Positions 38,275 to 49,559 of a stretch of 64,000 nt of DNA are shown here, piece after piece. Origin of the DNA: Saccharopolyspora hirsuta. GTDB lineage: Bacteria > Actinomycetota > Actinomycetes > Mycobacteriales > Pseudonocardiaceae. Made by a program: the position numbers and the translations under genes. The stretch spans positions 620,001-684,000 of the forward strand of contig NZ_VWPH01000001.1 of assembly GCF_008630535.1 (NCBI RefSeq), in the 5' to 3' direction. Numbering within the stretch: the first letter of the stretch is position 1; each line of letters starts with the position of its first letter. The notes below the pieces were generated by a model that saw nothing but the letters and a program-made list of their open reading frames with translations, was not told where the DNA came from and ran no database searches.

Positions 38275-38605
38275 CGTCGCGGTACTTGCGCGACCGGGGG
38301 TCGGTGGCATCCGCGGTGGGGGAATTTCTCGACGCCGCAACCGGTTTCTCCGTTGCGGCGGCTTCGTTTCCGGCGGTCCGCGAGGGCGGTCGGCGGTGTA
38401 TCGTGCTGGTAATGCTCGATGACGAGCTCAGCCAGCGGTTCGGGCCCGGTGTTCGGGCAGGTGCCCCGGTGTTGAAGCTGTGGCAGCGGTGGCCTGAAGG
38501 CTGCCGAAGGGATGGGCGTAGCCGCCGTATCGCGGGTAGCGTCGGAGGCGTCGGTGCGCGATCCTCGACGGGGATGTCACGCTTCGGCGCGCTGGAGGAG
38601 GCGAT
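38275..38605. other. Gap where a ftsR-type merR gene is found in relatives
   Basis: In mycobacteria a MerR gene (Rv1828 type) separates garA from the DUF151 gene. Here about 330 bp remain with no MerR-like reading frame. A 107-codon ORF (38286-38609) has no recognisable similarity. I see no remnant of the MerR helix-turn-helix. Confidence 0.5.
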
Positions 38606-39088
38606 GTGACGATGAGCAGCGAGATGCGCGTCGTCGGCGTGCGAGTGGAACTACCAGCCAACCAGCCGATCCTGCTGTTGCGCGAGGCGCACGGCGAGCG
38701 TTACCTGCCGATCTGGATCGGCTCTGTCGAGGCGACGGCCATCGCGCTCGAGCAGCAGGGCGTGCGGCCGCAGCGACCGCTGACCCACGACCTGCTCAAG
38801 GACGTCATCGGCGCCCTGGGGCGCGACCTGGAGCAGGTGCGGATCACCGATCTGCAGGAAGGCACCTTCTTCGCCGAGCTGGTGTTCGACGGGGATGTGC
38901 GGGTCTCGGCGCGCCCGAGCGACTCGGTGGCGCTGGCCCTGCGAATCGGGGTGCCGATCCACGCCGACGAGTCGGTGCTGGACGAGGCCGGGCTGATCAT
39001 TCCCGACGAGCAGGAGGACGAGGTGGAGAAGTTCCGCGAGTTCCTCGACTCCGTCTCGCCCGAGGACTTCCGCGGCGCGGACACGTAG
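38606..39088 (+). CDS. Bifunctional nuclease family protein (DUF151)
   Basis: A 160-residue protein with the DUF151 core: NQPILLLREAHGERYLPIWIG, RPLTHDLLKDVI, LQEGTFFAELVF, ARPSDSVALALR. A plant relative shows nuclease activity; the bacterial role is not established. The C-terminus EVEKFREFLDSVSPEDF matches the mycobacterial Rv1829 type. GGAGGAGG serves GTG 38606 at 5 bases; ATG 38612 is an alternative. It belongs to the conserved garA-DUF151-merR block. Confidence 0.9.
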   Translation: MTMSSEMRVVGVRVELPANQPILLLREAHGERYLPIWIGSVEATAIALEQQGVRPQRPLTHDLLKDVIGALGRDLEQVRITDLQEGTFFAELVFDGDVRVSARPSDSVALALRIGVPIHADESVLDEAGLIIPDEQEDEVEKFREFLDSVSPEDFRGADT

Positions 39089-39113
39089 CGGTCCGCGCAC
39101 CGGTTGGAGCAAT

Positions 39114-39149
39114 CCCGGCCCCCGCTTGCGCCTGCAGGCGGGGGCCGGG
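39114..39149. terminator. Terminator hairpin after the DUF151 gene
   Basis: A perfect 12-bp G+C stem (39114-39125 with 39138-39149) 26 bp past the stop. It separates the DUF151 gene from the merR promoter. Confidence 0.75.
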
Positions 39150-39172
39150 TCGTCCGGTGCCCGCGCGTCGCG

Positions 39173-39201
39173 TTGACCTCCCCGCGAGGCAGGCATACCG
39201 T
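39173..39201 (+). promoter_or_regulatory. Promoter of the merR gene
   Basis: TTGACC (39173-39178), a 17-bp spacer and TACCGT (39196-39201). This is the best vegetative-type promoter in the window. The predicted start near 39208 gives a leader of about 150 nt before the GTG at 39359. Confidence 0.65.
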
Positions 39202-39358
39202 CGGGTTACGCGAAATTGTCCCGGTGTGATTCAGCGGGTGAACTGCCGATGCGGCGGTGCTACCGGACCGCGGTCGGCGGGGTGTTCGCGGCCCTGATCG
39301 AACCGATTCGGGCGCTGGTGATCGTCGTCGGCGACAAGCCGGACGAGGGGAGGCAGGC

Positions 39359-39928
39359 GTGGTCGAGGAAGCGTCCAACGGGGATGCTGCCGCGGAGCAG
39401 GGTGGGCTGTTCCCAGACGCCTCGCTGCCGGACGAACTGGTCGGCTACCGGGGACCGGCCGCCTGCCAGATCGCCGGTATCACCTACCGCCAGCTGGACT
39501 ACTGGGCGCGCACCAAGCTGGTCGGCCCGTCGATCCGCGGGGCGGCCGGTTCCGGTTCGCAGCGGCTGTACTCGTTCAAGGACATCCTGGTGCTCAAGGT
39601 GGTCAAGCGGCTGCTGGACACCGGGGTGTCGCTGCACAACATCCGGGTCGCGGTGGAGCACCTGCGCAACCGCGGCGTGCAGGACCTCGCCAGGTTGACG
39701 CTGTTCAGCGACGGGACGACGGTCTACGAGTGCACCTCTGCCGAGGAGGTGGTCGACCTGCTGCAGGGCGGCCAGGGGGTGTTCGGCATCGCGGTCAGCG
39801 GTGCGATGCGCGAGATCAGCGGCACCATCCACGAGTTCCCGGCCGAGCGGGCCGACGGCGGCGAGATGGTGCAGGCCGAGGACGAGCTGTCCCGCCGCCG
39901 CCGGGACCGGCAGGCCGAGACCGGCTGA
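39359..39928 (+). CDS. MerR-family regulator (Rv1830 type)
   Basis: A 189-residue regulator with an N-terminal MerR helix-turn-helix (GYRGPAACQIAGITYRQLDY, then RLYSFKDILVLKVVKRLLD). The C-terminal part has no metal-binding cysteines like those of metal sensors. Similar proteins sit next to DUF151 genes in mycobacteria. The GTG at 39359 has GAGGGGAGG upstream; longer readings have no support. The next element is the riboswitch of gcvP. Confidence 0.88.
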   Translation: MVEEASNGDAAAEQGGLFPDASLPDELVGYRGPAACQIAGITYRQLDYWARTKLVGPSIRGAAGSGSQRLYSFKDILVLKVVKRLLDTGVSLHNIRVAVEHLRNRGVQDLARLTLFSDGTTVYECTSAEEVVDLLQGGQGVFGIAVSGAMREISGTIHEFPAERADGGEMVQAEDELSRRRRDRQAETG

Positions 39929-40011
39929 CCGGTCGGTCGGTGTGCCGCAGCTCGCATCGGCGGTCCGCGCGGGCCGCCTGATCGGGTAGGCTGCGACACA
40001 TCGCCGACCCC

Positions 40012-40222
40012 GTGCGGGAGAGTCCGGCCCGGCGTCCAGCCGCGGTCGGCGCCGAAGGAGCAACCCTCCCCGACAACCTCTCAGGCCACCTGGACCGCGC
40101 GGGCGAGATACCTCTGGAAAGAGGGGGCACCACGGGCGTGGTGCCACCCCGCCGACGGTGCAAGCCCGGTCCCCGGGTGAAGCTCTCAGGCGTTCGCTTC
40201 GCGGACAGTGACAGAGGGGGAG
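40012..40222 (+). promoter_or_regulatory. Tandem glycine riboswitch upstream of gcvP
   Basis: Two glycine aptamers in series. The first (about 40012-40125) opens GTGCGGGAGAGTCCGG and contains GCGCCGAAGGAGCAA and CTCTCAGGC; the second (about 40126-40222) contains GCCGACGGTGCAAGCC, GAAGCTCTCAGGC and GACAGTGACAGAGGGG. These are the conserved cores of the class. No U-run terminator follows; a GCAGCG/CGCTGC hairpin near 40226-40245 could be part of the expression platform acting on translation. A TAGGCT hexamer at 39987-39992 may be the -10. Confidence 0.92.
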
Positions 40223-40281
40223 AGCAGCGCAGTTGCCGCTGCACTGCCGCCCCTGTTCGCCGCGATGATTGAGGTTTGGCG

Positions 40282-43158
<2,877 letters not shown>

Positions 43159-43162
43159 GCAG

Positions 43163-43199
43163 CACCCGGGTGGCGGTCGAGTCGGCCGTCACCCGGGTG
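43163..43199. terminator. Terminator hairpin after gcvP
   Basis: CACCCGGGTG occurs at 43163-43172 and 43190-43199; being self-complementary, the copies can pair into a 10-bp stem 5 bp past the gcvP stop. Confidence 0.65.
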
Positions 43200-43323
43200 A
43201 GCGGCGAGGTCGGCGTCCCCGCCGGGGCGGGCGACACGCCTGCGGGCTCCGGTTTGCGCGTTGGGCCGGACGGATGACACGGTGGCCCCTTCACCGACCG
43301 GCTCCGAGAGGGAGTTGAGCACC

Positions 43324-43593
43324 ATGCTCACCATCAGTGAGAGCGCCGCCGAGGTCATCAAGCTCGTCCTCGTCGGTGGTGACTCTCAAGAAGGTTCCGG
43401 GCTGCGCATCGCACCTGCCGGGGACGGACTGCAGGCGTCGATCGCCGACGAGCCCCAGGAGGGCGACGAGGTGATCGAGGCGTCCGGAGTCCGGGTGTTC
43501 CTCGAATCGCAGGTCGCCACCCTGCTCGGGGACAAGACGCTCGACGCCGAGCGGGACGCCAACGGCGAACTGGCGCTGGCCGTCCGCGACTGA
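43324..43593 (+). CDS. HesB/IscA-like protein lacking all cysteines
   Basis: An 89-residue protein with the A-type iron-sulfur carrier fold (MLTISESAAEVIKLV at the start, GVRVFLESQVATLLGDKTLDA in the middle). True IscA/ErpA proteins carry three conserved cysteines; this one has none, so it cannot bind a cluster in the usual way. Similar cysteine-free relatives occur in actinobacteria, function unknown. GGGAG lies upstream of the ATG. Confidence 0.82.
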   Translation: MLTISESAAEVIKLVLVGGDSQEGSGLRIAPAGDGLQASIADEPQEGDEVIEASGVRVFLESQVATLLGDKTLDAERDANGELALAVRD

Positions 43594-43609
43594 ACGGAAA
43601 GGACTCGAC

Positions 43610-43640
43610 GAACGCCCCGGGCACCGCGCCCGGGGCGTTC
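43610..43640. terminator. Bidirectional terminator hairpin
   Basis: A perfect 13-bp stem (43610-43622 with 43628-43640, loop ACCGC) between the HesB-like gene and the convergent DUF2269 gene. Confidence 0.82.
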
Positions 43641-43680
43641 GTGCTGTCCGGCCCGTGCCGAGCCGGGAACGCCTGCTCGA

Positions 43681-44238
43681 CTACCTCGACACCGCTGGTT
43701 CGGGGGCCGGTGCGGAGTGACGGTCAGGGGTGCGGAGCCGTCCCCAGGGCTTGAACACCGAGAGCAGGTAGGCGGTGATCAGCAGCGTCGGCGCGACGGC
43801 CACCGGGGCGAGCAGGTTCGCCGGGATCTCGGCGGTGGTGTCCCCGGCGGCGAGCCGGGTGCCGATGTCGGCCGCTTCGTTGATCCCCGGGCGCAGCGCG
43901 GCGACGATCAGCACCGAGAAGAGCACGTTGATGGCCAGCTTGACCACCACCCACCAGTAGCGGAGCAGCCCGTACTTGGTGCCCAGGCCGAGCACCGCGC
44001 CGGAGGCCAGGCACACGAGGCTGGTGCCGAACATCGGCCAGACGGCGAAGATCCCGACGGCCTGCAGCGCCGCGCCCGCGGTCTGCGGGGAATCGGTGAC
44101 CAGCGCCGTGACGACCAGGGTGCCGAGGGCGAGGTCGATGCCGAACCAGGCCGCCGCGGAGAGCAGGTGCACGGCCAGGAACGCCTTGCGGCCGCGCCCG
44201 CTGAGCCGACGGCTCGGACGGGCTGTCGTGGTCGTCAT
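43681..44238 (-). CDS. DUF2269-like integral membrane protein
   Basis: A 185-residue membrane protein with four hydrophobic segments (FLAVHLLSAAAWFGIDLALG, then AVWPMFGTSLVCLASGAVLG, WWVVVKLAINVLFSVLIVAA, and LLAPVAVAPTLLITAYLLSV). The pattern and the HLLSAAAWFG opening fit the DUF2269/CopD-like group. Function unknown. GGAGG precedes the ATG at 44238. Confidence 0.75.
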   Translation of the reverse strand: MTTTTARPSRRLSGRGRKAFLAVHLLSAAAWFGIDLALGTLVVTALVTDSPQTAGAALQAVGIFAVWPMFGTSLVCLASGAVLGLGTKYGLLRYWWVVVKLAINVLFSVLIVAALRPGINEAADIGTRLAAGDTTAEIPANLLAPVAVAPTLLITAYLLSVFKPWGRLRTPDRHSAPAPEPAVSR

Positions 44239-44320
44239 CGGGATCCCTCCTGTCGGCGAAGCTCGTTCGAGCGTGGCCGACCGGAGGGATCCGCTCATCC
44301 GTTCCGGAGCTGAACTTCGA

Positions 44321-45469
44321 CTACGCGCGCTGACGTAGTCGCACGGCGAAGGCGACCGCGGGGCCGAGGGCGATCAGGACGGCGAGCGCGGTGTAGCCGG
44401 TGGTCAGACCGGCGAGCGTGGCGACGGTGGCGACCAGCAGCGGGCCGCCCGCGTCGCCGAGCTCCCGGCCCAGCTCGGCCGCGCCCATCGTCTGGCCCAT
44501 CCGCTCCTGCGGGGTCGCCGCGGCCAGCGAGGCGAAGCCGAGCGGGGTGATCAGGCCGGTTCCCGCCCCGACCAGGGCGGCGGCCAGCAGGAGACCGGGC
44601 AGGCCGGGCAGCGCCGCGCAGAGCAGTCCCACCGCCGTGACCAGCAGACCTGCGGCGATGCCGCGGGACGGGACGAGGCGGCCGGTGTCCAGCGCCCGCC
44701 CGGCCAGCGGTTGCACGACCGCGGCGCAGGCGGCCAGCACCGACACCGCGGCACCGGTGGCGATCGGGCCCAGCCCGTCGAGCCGCCCGGTCACCGGCAG
44801 GAAGCCCACGCCCACCGACAGCGCGGCGGTGGCCGCCGCCAGCGCCGCGGTCGGGGCTAGGAACGACCGGTCGGTCAGGCGCCGGACGAGGTCCAGCACC
44901 GTCTGGCGGGCCTTGGGCAGCGGCGGGGTCACCGGGACGTCGACCAGGGCCCAGATCGCCACCGCCAGGCCGAGCACCGCCATCACCGCGAACAGCAGCC
45001 GAAGCCCACCGACCCACACCAGGACACCGCCCAGCAGCGGGCCCAGCGTGTAGCCGATCGACTTGTAGAAGCCGTACGAGCCGAAGGCGCGGCCGTGCTT
45101 GGCCGACGGGTTGAGCCGGGCCACCAGCGCCGAGGCGGCGGGGGAGAAGGCGGAGGCCGCGGCGCCCTGGCCGAGGCGGGCCACCCAGAGCCAGGCGGGG
45201 CTGTCGGCGAGGACGTAGGTCGCGGACGCCGCGGCGAAGCCCAGCAGACCGCCCAGCAGCACGGGGCGCGCGCCGATGCGGTCGGCGAGGGTGCCGAACA
45301 GCGGTTTGAGCAGGACTTCGGCGCCGTCGTAGAGGGCGAGCAGCCCGCCGAGCACCAGCAGGGAGGTGACCGCGTCGTCGGCGAAGCCGCCCAGGTTCGC
45401 GGCGATGCCGTGGGCGCCGAAGGCGGTGGTGAAGCCCGCCGCGTAGAGCGGCCACATCCGGCGGTTCAC
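44321..45469 (-). CDS. MFS transporter
   Basis: A 382-residue 12-TMS transporter. The loop between TM2 and TM3 reads GTLADRIGARPVLLGG, the MFS signature, and GSYGFYKSIGYTLGPLLGG is the antiporter-like motif. Its GTG start overlaps the stop of the ChrB-like gene by 4 bases, so the two are translationally coupled. A drug, sugar or metal-compound exporter is possible; the cargo is not evident. Confidence 0.88.
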   Translation of the reverse strand: MNRRMWPLYAAGFTTAFGAHGIAANLGGFADDAVTSLLVLGGLLALYDGAEVLLKPLFGTLADRIGARPVLLGGLLGFAAASATYVLADSPAWLWVARLGQGAAASAFSPAASALVARLNPSAKHGRAFGSYGFYKSIGYTLGPLLGGVLVWVGGLRLLFAVMAVLGLAVAIWALVDVPVTPPLPKARQTVLDLVRRLTDRSFLAPTAALAAATAALSVGVGFLPVTGRLDGLGPIATGAAVSVLAACAAVVQPLAGRALDTGRLVPSRGIAAGLLVTAVGLLCAALPGLPGLLLAAALVGAGTGLITPLGFASLAAATPQERMGQTMGAAELGRELGDAGGPLLVATVATLAGLTTGYTALAVLIALGPAVAFAVRLRQRA

Positions 45470-46023
45470 TGGTCACCGTTCGAGTCGTGCAGCGCGCCGA
45501 TGACGCGTTCGGCGTAGTCCTCGCACGCGGCCGTGCACTGCTTGAGGCGTTCTGCGGCTTCGGTCGCCTCCGGGGCGCCGAAGACGTCCCGGGCGGTCAG
45601 GTCGCGGTGCCAGCGCCGGAGCCGTTCCAGGGACTGCTCCTCTTCCTCCAGCTCGGCCAGGGTGAACTTGGCGTTGCGGATCTCCTTGGCCAGCTCCGCC
45701 TCGAACTTGCCGCAGTCGGCCAGGAACTCGGTCCAGTCCGCCGAGCGCGCGGCGGTGAACTGGGCCTGCAGCGCGGCGGAGTCGGCCTCGCCGCGCCCGG
45801 CGGCGTCCAGCACCAGGGCCCGGCCACCGGCCTGCTCGGTCAGCTCGACGGCGCGGGCGATCCCGTCGGCGAACACCGGGACGTCGGGCACGCTCCACAC
45901 GCCCTGCCCGAGGGAGAGCGCTCCGACCTTGCGGAGCTCCCGCCACACCGCGACCCGGTGCCGGGACGGTTCGGCCGGGACCTTGATCACGAGGACCAAC
46001 CAGCGGAGGTGAGGTTCTGTCAC
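45466..46023 (-). CDS. ChrB N-terminal-like regulator
   Basis: A 185-residue protein of the ChrB N-terminal family (WLVLVIKVPAEPSRHRVAVW, GALSLGQGVWSVPD), with a helical, acidic C-terminal half. ChrB proteins control chromate exporters of the ChrA type, but the partner here is an MFS protein, so the inducer may be different. The GTG at 46023 lacks a ribosome site; a TACATT hexamer lies 7 bases before it, suggesting a leaderless message. A palindrome lies in the promoter. Confidence 0.85.
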   Translation of the reverse strand: MTEPHLRWLVLVIKVPAEPSRHRVAVWRELRKVGALSLGQGVWSVPDVPVFADGIARAVELTEQAGGRALVLDAAGRGEADSAALQAQFTAARSADWTEFLADCGKFEAELAKEIRNAKFTLAELEEEEQSLERLRRWHRDLTARDVFGAPEATEAAERLKQCTAACEDYAERVIGALHDSNGDQ

Positions 46024-46032
46024 AGGCCGAAA

Positions 46033-46048
46033 TGTAGCAGCTGTTACA
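46033..46048. promoter_or_regulatory. TGTAGCAG-CTGTTACA operator at the ChrB promoter
   Basis: A 16-bp palindrome with one mismatched pair, just upstream of the ChrB-like start and overlapping the -10 of that gene. Likely target of the ChrB-like protein itself. Confidence 0.6.
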
Positions 46049-46169
46049 ACGCATCGGGAGGGGTGCGTGTCCGGAACGGGCAAGGACAGGTCCGGCAGCG
46101 GAAAGACCCGGTGGGCGTCGGCGGGTTTGGATGCCAGGACCTGGTTCCGATTCGCGAAAGGCGGCCGAG

Positions 46170-46703
46170 ATGCCCGAGCAGCCCACCACGGAGTTCTGGA
46201 AGGACCTCAAGCCGATCGAGAACTCCTTCAAGCCGGACGCGCAGCCCGAGGTCTACCTGTCGCAGGTGGCCACCGACGACGACCGCTACTACGCGCCGTT
46301 CTCCGACACCGTCGGGTCCCGGCCGCTGTGGATCAACGTCAAGGACAACTCCTGGTCGGACATCCTGCGGGCCAAGTCGGCCGGGCTGGTCAACCGGCAC
46401 TACCACCCGCACGAGGTGTTCGCCTACACCATCTCCGGCAAGTGGGGCTACCTGGAGCGGCCGTGGACCGCCTCGGCGGGCGACTTCGTCTACGAGGCGC
46501 CGGGGGAGGGCCACACCCTGGTCGCCTACGAGAGCGAGGAGCCGATGAAGGCGATGTTCGTCGTCAAGGGCCCGCTGATCTGGCTGGACGAGAACGGCAG
46601 CACCACCGGCTACTTCGACGTGCACGACTACATCGAGCTGTGCCGCAAGCACTACGACGCCGTCGGCATCGGGGCGGACTACGTCAACGCGCTGTTCCGC
46701 TGA
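46170..46703 (+). CDS. Cupin, 2,4'-dihydroxyacetophenone dioxygenase family
   Basis: A 177-residue cupin. The first cupin motif is NRHYHPHEVFAYTISGKWGYLE (His, His, Glu) and the second is AGDFVYEAPGEGHTLV (His), giving a metal centre. The family cleaves aryl-ketone side chains with oxygen. The actual substrate is uncertain. The gene heads a plus-strand cluster with an MFS gene, an alcohol dehydrogenase gene and an SDR gene, two of which are now broken. Confidence 0.82.
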   Translation: MPEQPTTEFWKDLKPIENSFKPDAQPEVYLSQVATDDDRYYAPFSDTVGSRPLWINVKDNSWSDILRAKSAGLVNRHYHPHEVFAYTISGKWGYLERPWTASAGDFVYEAPGEGHTLVAYESEEPMKAMFVVKGPLIWLDENGSTTGYFDVHDYIELCRKHYDAVGIGADYVNALFR

Positions 46704-46715
46704 GCGGGTGCCGCC

Positions 46716-47820
46716 GTGAACCCGGCCCGCTACCAGAACCGGCTGCTGCTGATCCTGTTCCTGTCGTTCGGCTTCGTGTTCTTCGACCGGCAGGCGCTGT
46801 CGTTCCTCGCGCCGATGATCCGCGAGGACTTCCCGCTGTCGAACACCCAGCTCGGCGCGTTGTCCGGGGTGCTGGCGCTGACCTGGGCGGTGTCCGGGAT
46901 GGTCGTGGGCACCGTGTCGGACCGGATCGGGAAGTGCGGTGCTGCCGATGGCCCAGTCGCTGATGATCGAGGCGTCCCAGCCGCACCGGCGCGGCCTGAA
47001 CATGGGCCTGGTGCAGGGTTCCTCGGCCGGGCTGCTCGGCGGGATCGTCTCGCCGATCGTCGTGGTGTGGGCCGCCGAGCACGTCGGCTGGCGCTCGGCG
47101 TTCCTGCTGACGATCGTGCCCGGGCTGGTCCTGGCGGCGTGGGTGGCCCGGTCGGTGCGGGAGGTCCCGCCGGGCGGCCGGGTGGCGGTGACCGTCGAAC
47201 CGGGGCCGAAGGTGCCGGTCGGGCAGCTGCTGAAGCAGCGCAACATCGTGCTGTGCATGGCGATCGCGGCCTGCTACCTCACCTGGTTCGTCGTGATCAT
47301 CACCTTCGCCCCGACGTACCTGGCGGCGGTGAAGGGTTATCCGCCCGCCACGATGAGCGCGGTGATGGCCTGCTTCGGCATCGCCTGGGTGCTGTGGGGC
47401 TTCGCCACGCCCGCGGTCTCGGACCGAATCGGCAGGCGCCGCACGATGATCGCCTTCACCGCGGTGGCCGCGCTCTGCCCGCTGGCCGTGGTCCTGGTCG
47501 CGCACCCGCTGCTGCTCGGCGCGATCGTCGTGCTCACCTACACCGGCCTGGGCTGCTTCACGCTGTTCATGGCGACGATCCCGGCCGAAACGGTCCCGGG
47601 CCGAGCCCTGGCCACCGCGCTGGGCCTGGTGATGGGGATCGGCGAGCTCTGCGGCGGCTTCCTGGCTCCGATGCTCGCAGGCTGGGCCTCCGATGAGTGG
47701 GGCCTGCAAGCGGCGATGTTCATCGCGGTGGGTGGTGCGGTCGTGGTGACCCTGCTGTCGTTCGGCCTGCGGGAAACCGCACCGCTGGCCCTCGACCGAC
47801 GCGTGGAGGCGGAGGCATGA
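46716..47820 (+). pseudogene. MFS transporter with internal deletion and frameshift
   Basis: Frame one begins GTG 46716 and encodes TM1-TM2 through GTVSDRIGK (near 46933). It then reads out of family similarity. From 46939 another frame continues the same family (VLPMAQSLMIEASQPHRRG through the end at 47820). Family members have roughly 45-50 residues between these points, covering TM3 and part of TM4. So about 150 bp have been lost, not in a multiple of three. The product cannot be a complete transporter. Confidence 0.82.
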
Positions 47821-48821
47821 CCAGCTTCATGAGAGCCGCGGTCTACCACGGTGCTGGGGATGTCCGGATCAGCGACGTGCCGGTCCGGGCGCCCGGACCG
47901 GGGGAGGTGCAGCTGCGGGTTGCGTACTGCGGGATCTGCGGTAGCGACAAGCACGAGTTCGCCGACGGGCCGCACGCGATCCCGGTGGACCGGCCGCACC
48001 CGGAGTCCGGCGTGGTGGCGCCGCTGGTGCTCGGGCACGAGTTCTGCGGCACCGTCACCGCGGTCGGTTCCGGCGTGCGCGGTCTGGCCGAAGGTGACCG
48101 GTTGGCGGTCGAACCGCACTACCGGTGCGGGCGCTGTGCTCGGTGCCGGGCCGGGGAGTACAACATCTGCGCGCACTTCGGGTTCGCGGGCCTGATGGGG
48201 CACGGCGGACTCGCCGAGTACGCCACGATCCCGGCCTACATGGCGCACGTGCTGCCGGAGGACGTTCCCTTCGAGCAGGCGGCGGTTTTCGAGCCCGCTT
48301 CGGTGGCGCTGCACGCGCTGCGCCGGTCGGGGGTGCGGCTGGGTGAGTCGATCGCGGTGGTGGGGTTGGGGCCGATCGGGCTGCTGATCGTGCTGCTCGC
48401 GCGGCAGCTGGGAATCGACCGCGTCCACGGCGTGGACCCGGATCCGGCGCGGTGCGACCTGGCGGTCGAACTGGGCGCCACCGGGACCGGGCGCGAGGTG
48501 CCCGAGGTGGACGCGGCGTTCGAGGTGGTCGGCATCCAGTCCACGTTGGACACCTGTCTCGCGGCGACGCGGGCGGGCGGGCGCGTGGTGCTCGTCGGGC
48601 TCGGCGGGCGGCTGGACTTCGACGCCTTCGGACTGGTCAACCGGGAGCAGTCGATCATCGCGACGGTCGGGTACCGGGACACCTTCCCGGAGCTGATCCG
48701 GCTGGCTTCCGAGGGCGTGGACTTCTCCCGGATCGTCACCTCGACGGTGGCGCTCGACGAGGTGGTGGAGCGGGGCCTGCGCGCCGGTGCGGGCGAGGTG
48801 AAGGTGGTGGTGCGGCCGTGA
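47817..48821 (+). CDS. Zinc-dependent alcohol dehydrogenase (butanediol dehydrogenase-like)
   Basis: A 334-residue medium-chain dehydrogenase. The catalytic zinc Cys is in YCGICGSDKHEF, GHEFCGTV supplies the His-Glu pair, the four-Cys structural zinc loop is CGRCARCRAGEYNIC, and the NAD loop is VVGLGPIGLLIV. The fold resembles (R,R)-butanediol and sorbitol dehydrogenases. Its ATG overlaps the broken MFS stop (ATGA), and its stop overlaps the broken SDR start. It appears intact. Confidence 0.9.
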   Translation: MTSFMRAAVYHGAGDVRISDVPVRAPGPGEVQLRVAYCGICGSDKHEFADGPHAIPVDRPHPESGVVAPLVLGHEFCGTVTAVGSGVRGLAEGDRLAVEPHYRCGRCARCRAGEYNICAHFGFAGLMGHGGLAEYATIPAYMAHVLPEDVPFEQAAVFEPASVALHALRRSGVRLGESIAVVGLGPIGLLIVLLARQLGIDRVHGVDPDPARCDLAVELGATGTGREVPEVDAAFEVVGIQSTLDTCLAATRAGGRVVLVGLGGRLDFDAFGLVNREQSIIATVGYRDTFPELIRLASEGVDFSRIVTSTVALDEVVERGLRAGAGEVKVVVRP

Positions 48822-49497
48822 CGGTGGTGATCACCGGTGGGACCTCGGGCATCGGGGCGCGATTTGTGATGGGACTTGCGGCGTGGTCCTGGTTGCCCTC
48901 GTGACGTCCAGAGCCGGGGAAAGCGCGTTCCCAGCCTTCCACCGGCCTGCATGCACGAACAGTCCCGAGCCTTGCGAAACCGCACCTCAGGGGACCGTGG
49001 CGCAACCCAGCCACAAGAAACCCCGAAAACGCGAGATCACTCCTGAACGCAACCACCACTGTGAATCCCGGAGAGGCGGCACTGTAAACCTGACCTCGGT
49101 GCTGACCGCTTGTTCGGCTGCTCGCGACGGGTTGGCCGCGACTGGTGGTTCCGTGGTCGCGGTGTCGTCGATGTTCGCCTTCACCGGCAGCGCCGACCGG
49201 CCCGCCTACAGCGCGAGCAAGGGTGGCGTCAGCCAGCTGACCCGCTCGCTGGCCGTCGAGTACGCGCCGCTGGGGGTGCGGGTCAACTGCGTGGCACCGG
49301 GTTTCGTGGTCACCCCGCTGGCGCGGGGCGTGCTGGACGATCCGGTGGCGTCCGCCGCGGTGCTGGCGCGCATCCCGATGGGGCGGCTCGGCGATCCCGG
49401 CGAGGTCGCGTCGGTCATCGAGTTCCTCTGCTCACCGGCCGCCCGCTACGTCACCGGGGCCGTGGTGCCGGTGGACGGCGGTTACCTGGCTGCTTGA
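48818..49497 (+). pseudogene. Short-chain dehydrogenase interrupted after its cofactor loop
   Basis: The GTG at 48818 overlaps the dehydrogenase stop (GTGA). The first 16 residues (VTVVITGGTSGIGARF) are a normal SDR nucleotide loop. The frame then meets a stop at 48904. Family sequence resumes in another frame at about 49087 (VNLTSVLTACSAA, catalytic VVAVSSMF, YSASKGG, NCVAPG) and runs to 49497. The 225 bp between replace the residues that should lie there. Confidence 0.82.
48862..49086. other. Foreign 225-bp segment within the SDR pseudogene
   Basis: The segment has no SDR similarity in any frame and its base usage is lower in GC towards the end (for example ACAAGAAACCCCGAAAACGC). On the minus strand a frame opening MVVAFRSDLAFSGFLVAGLR crosses it. 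I see no clean terminal inverted repeats or target duplication. It may be a mobile-element remnant or the result of a recombination. Confidence 0.5.
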
Positions 49498-49559
49498 GGC
49501 GGATCGCGGCGCGGGGTTACCCTGCCTCCCGCAACGGGGCGCTTCGGCAGGAGGCCGTG

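Noticed and set aside
38286..38609. 107-codon ORF in the garA-DUF151 gap
   Set aside because: No ribosome site, no similarity, mixed composition; it ends inside the start of the DUF151 gene. Not a MerR relic by inspection.
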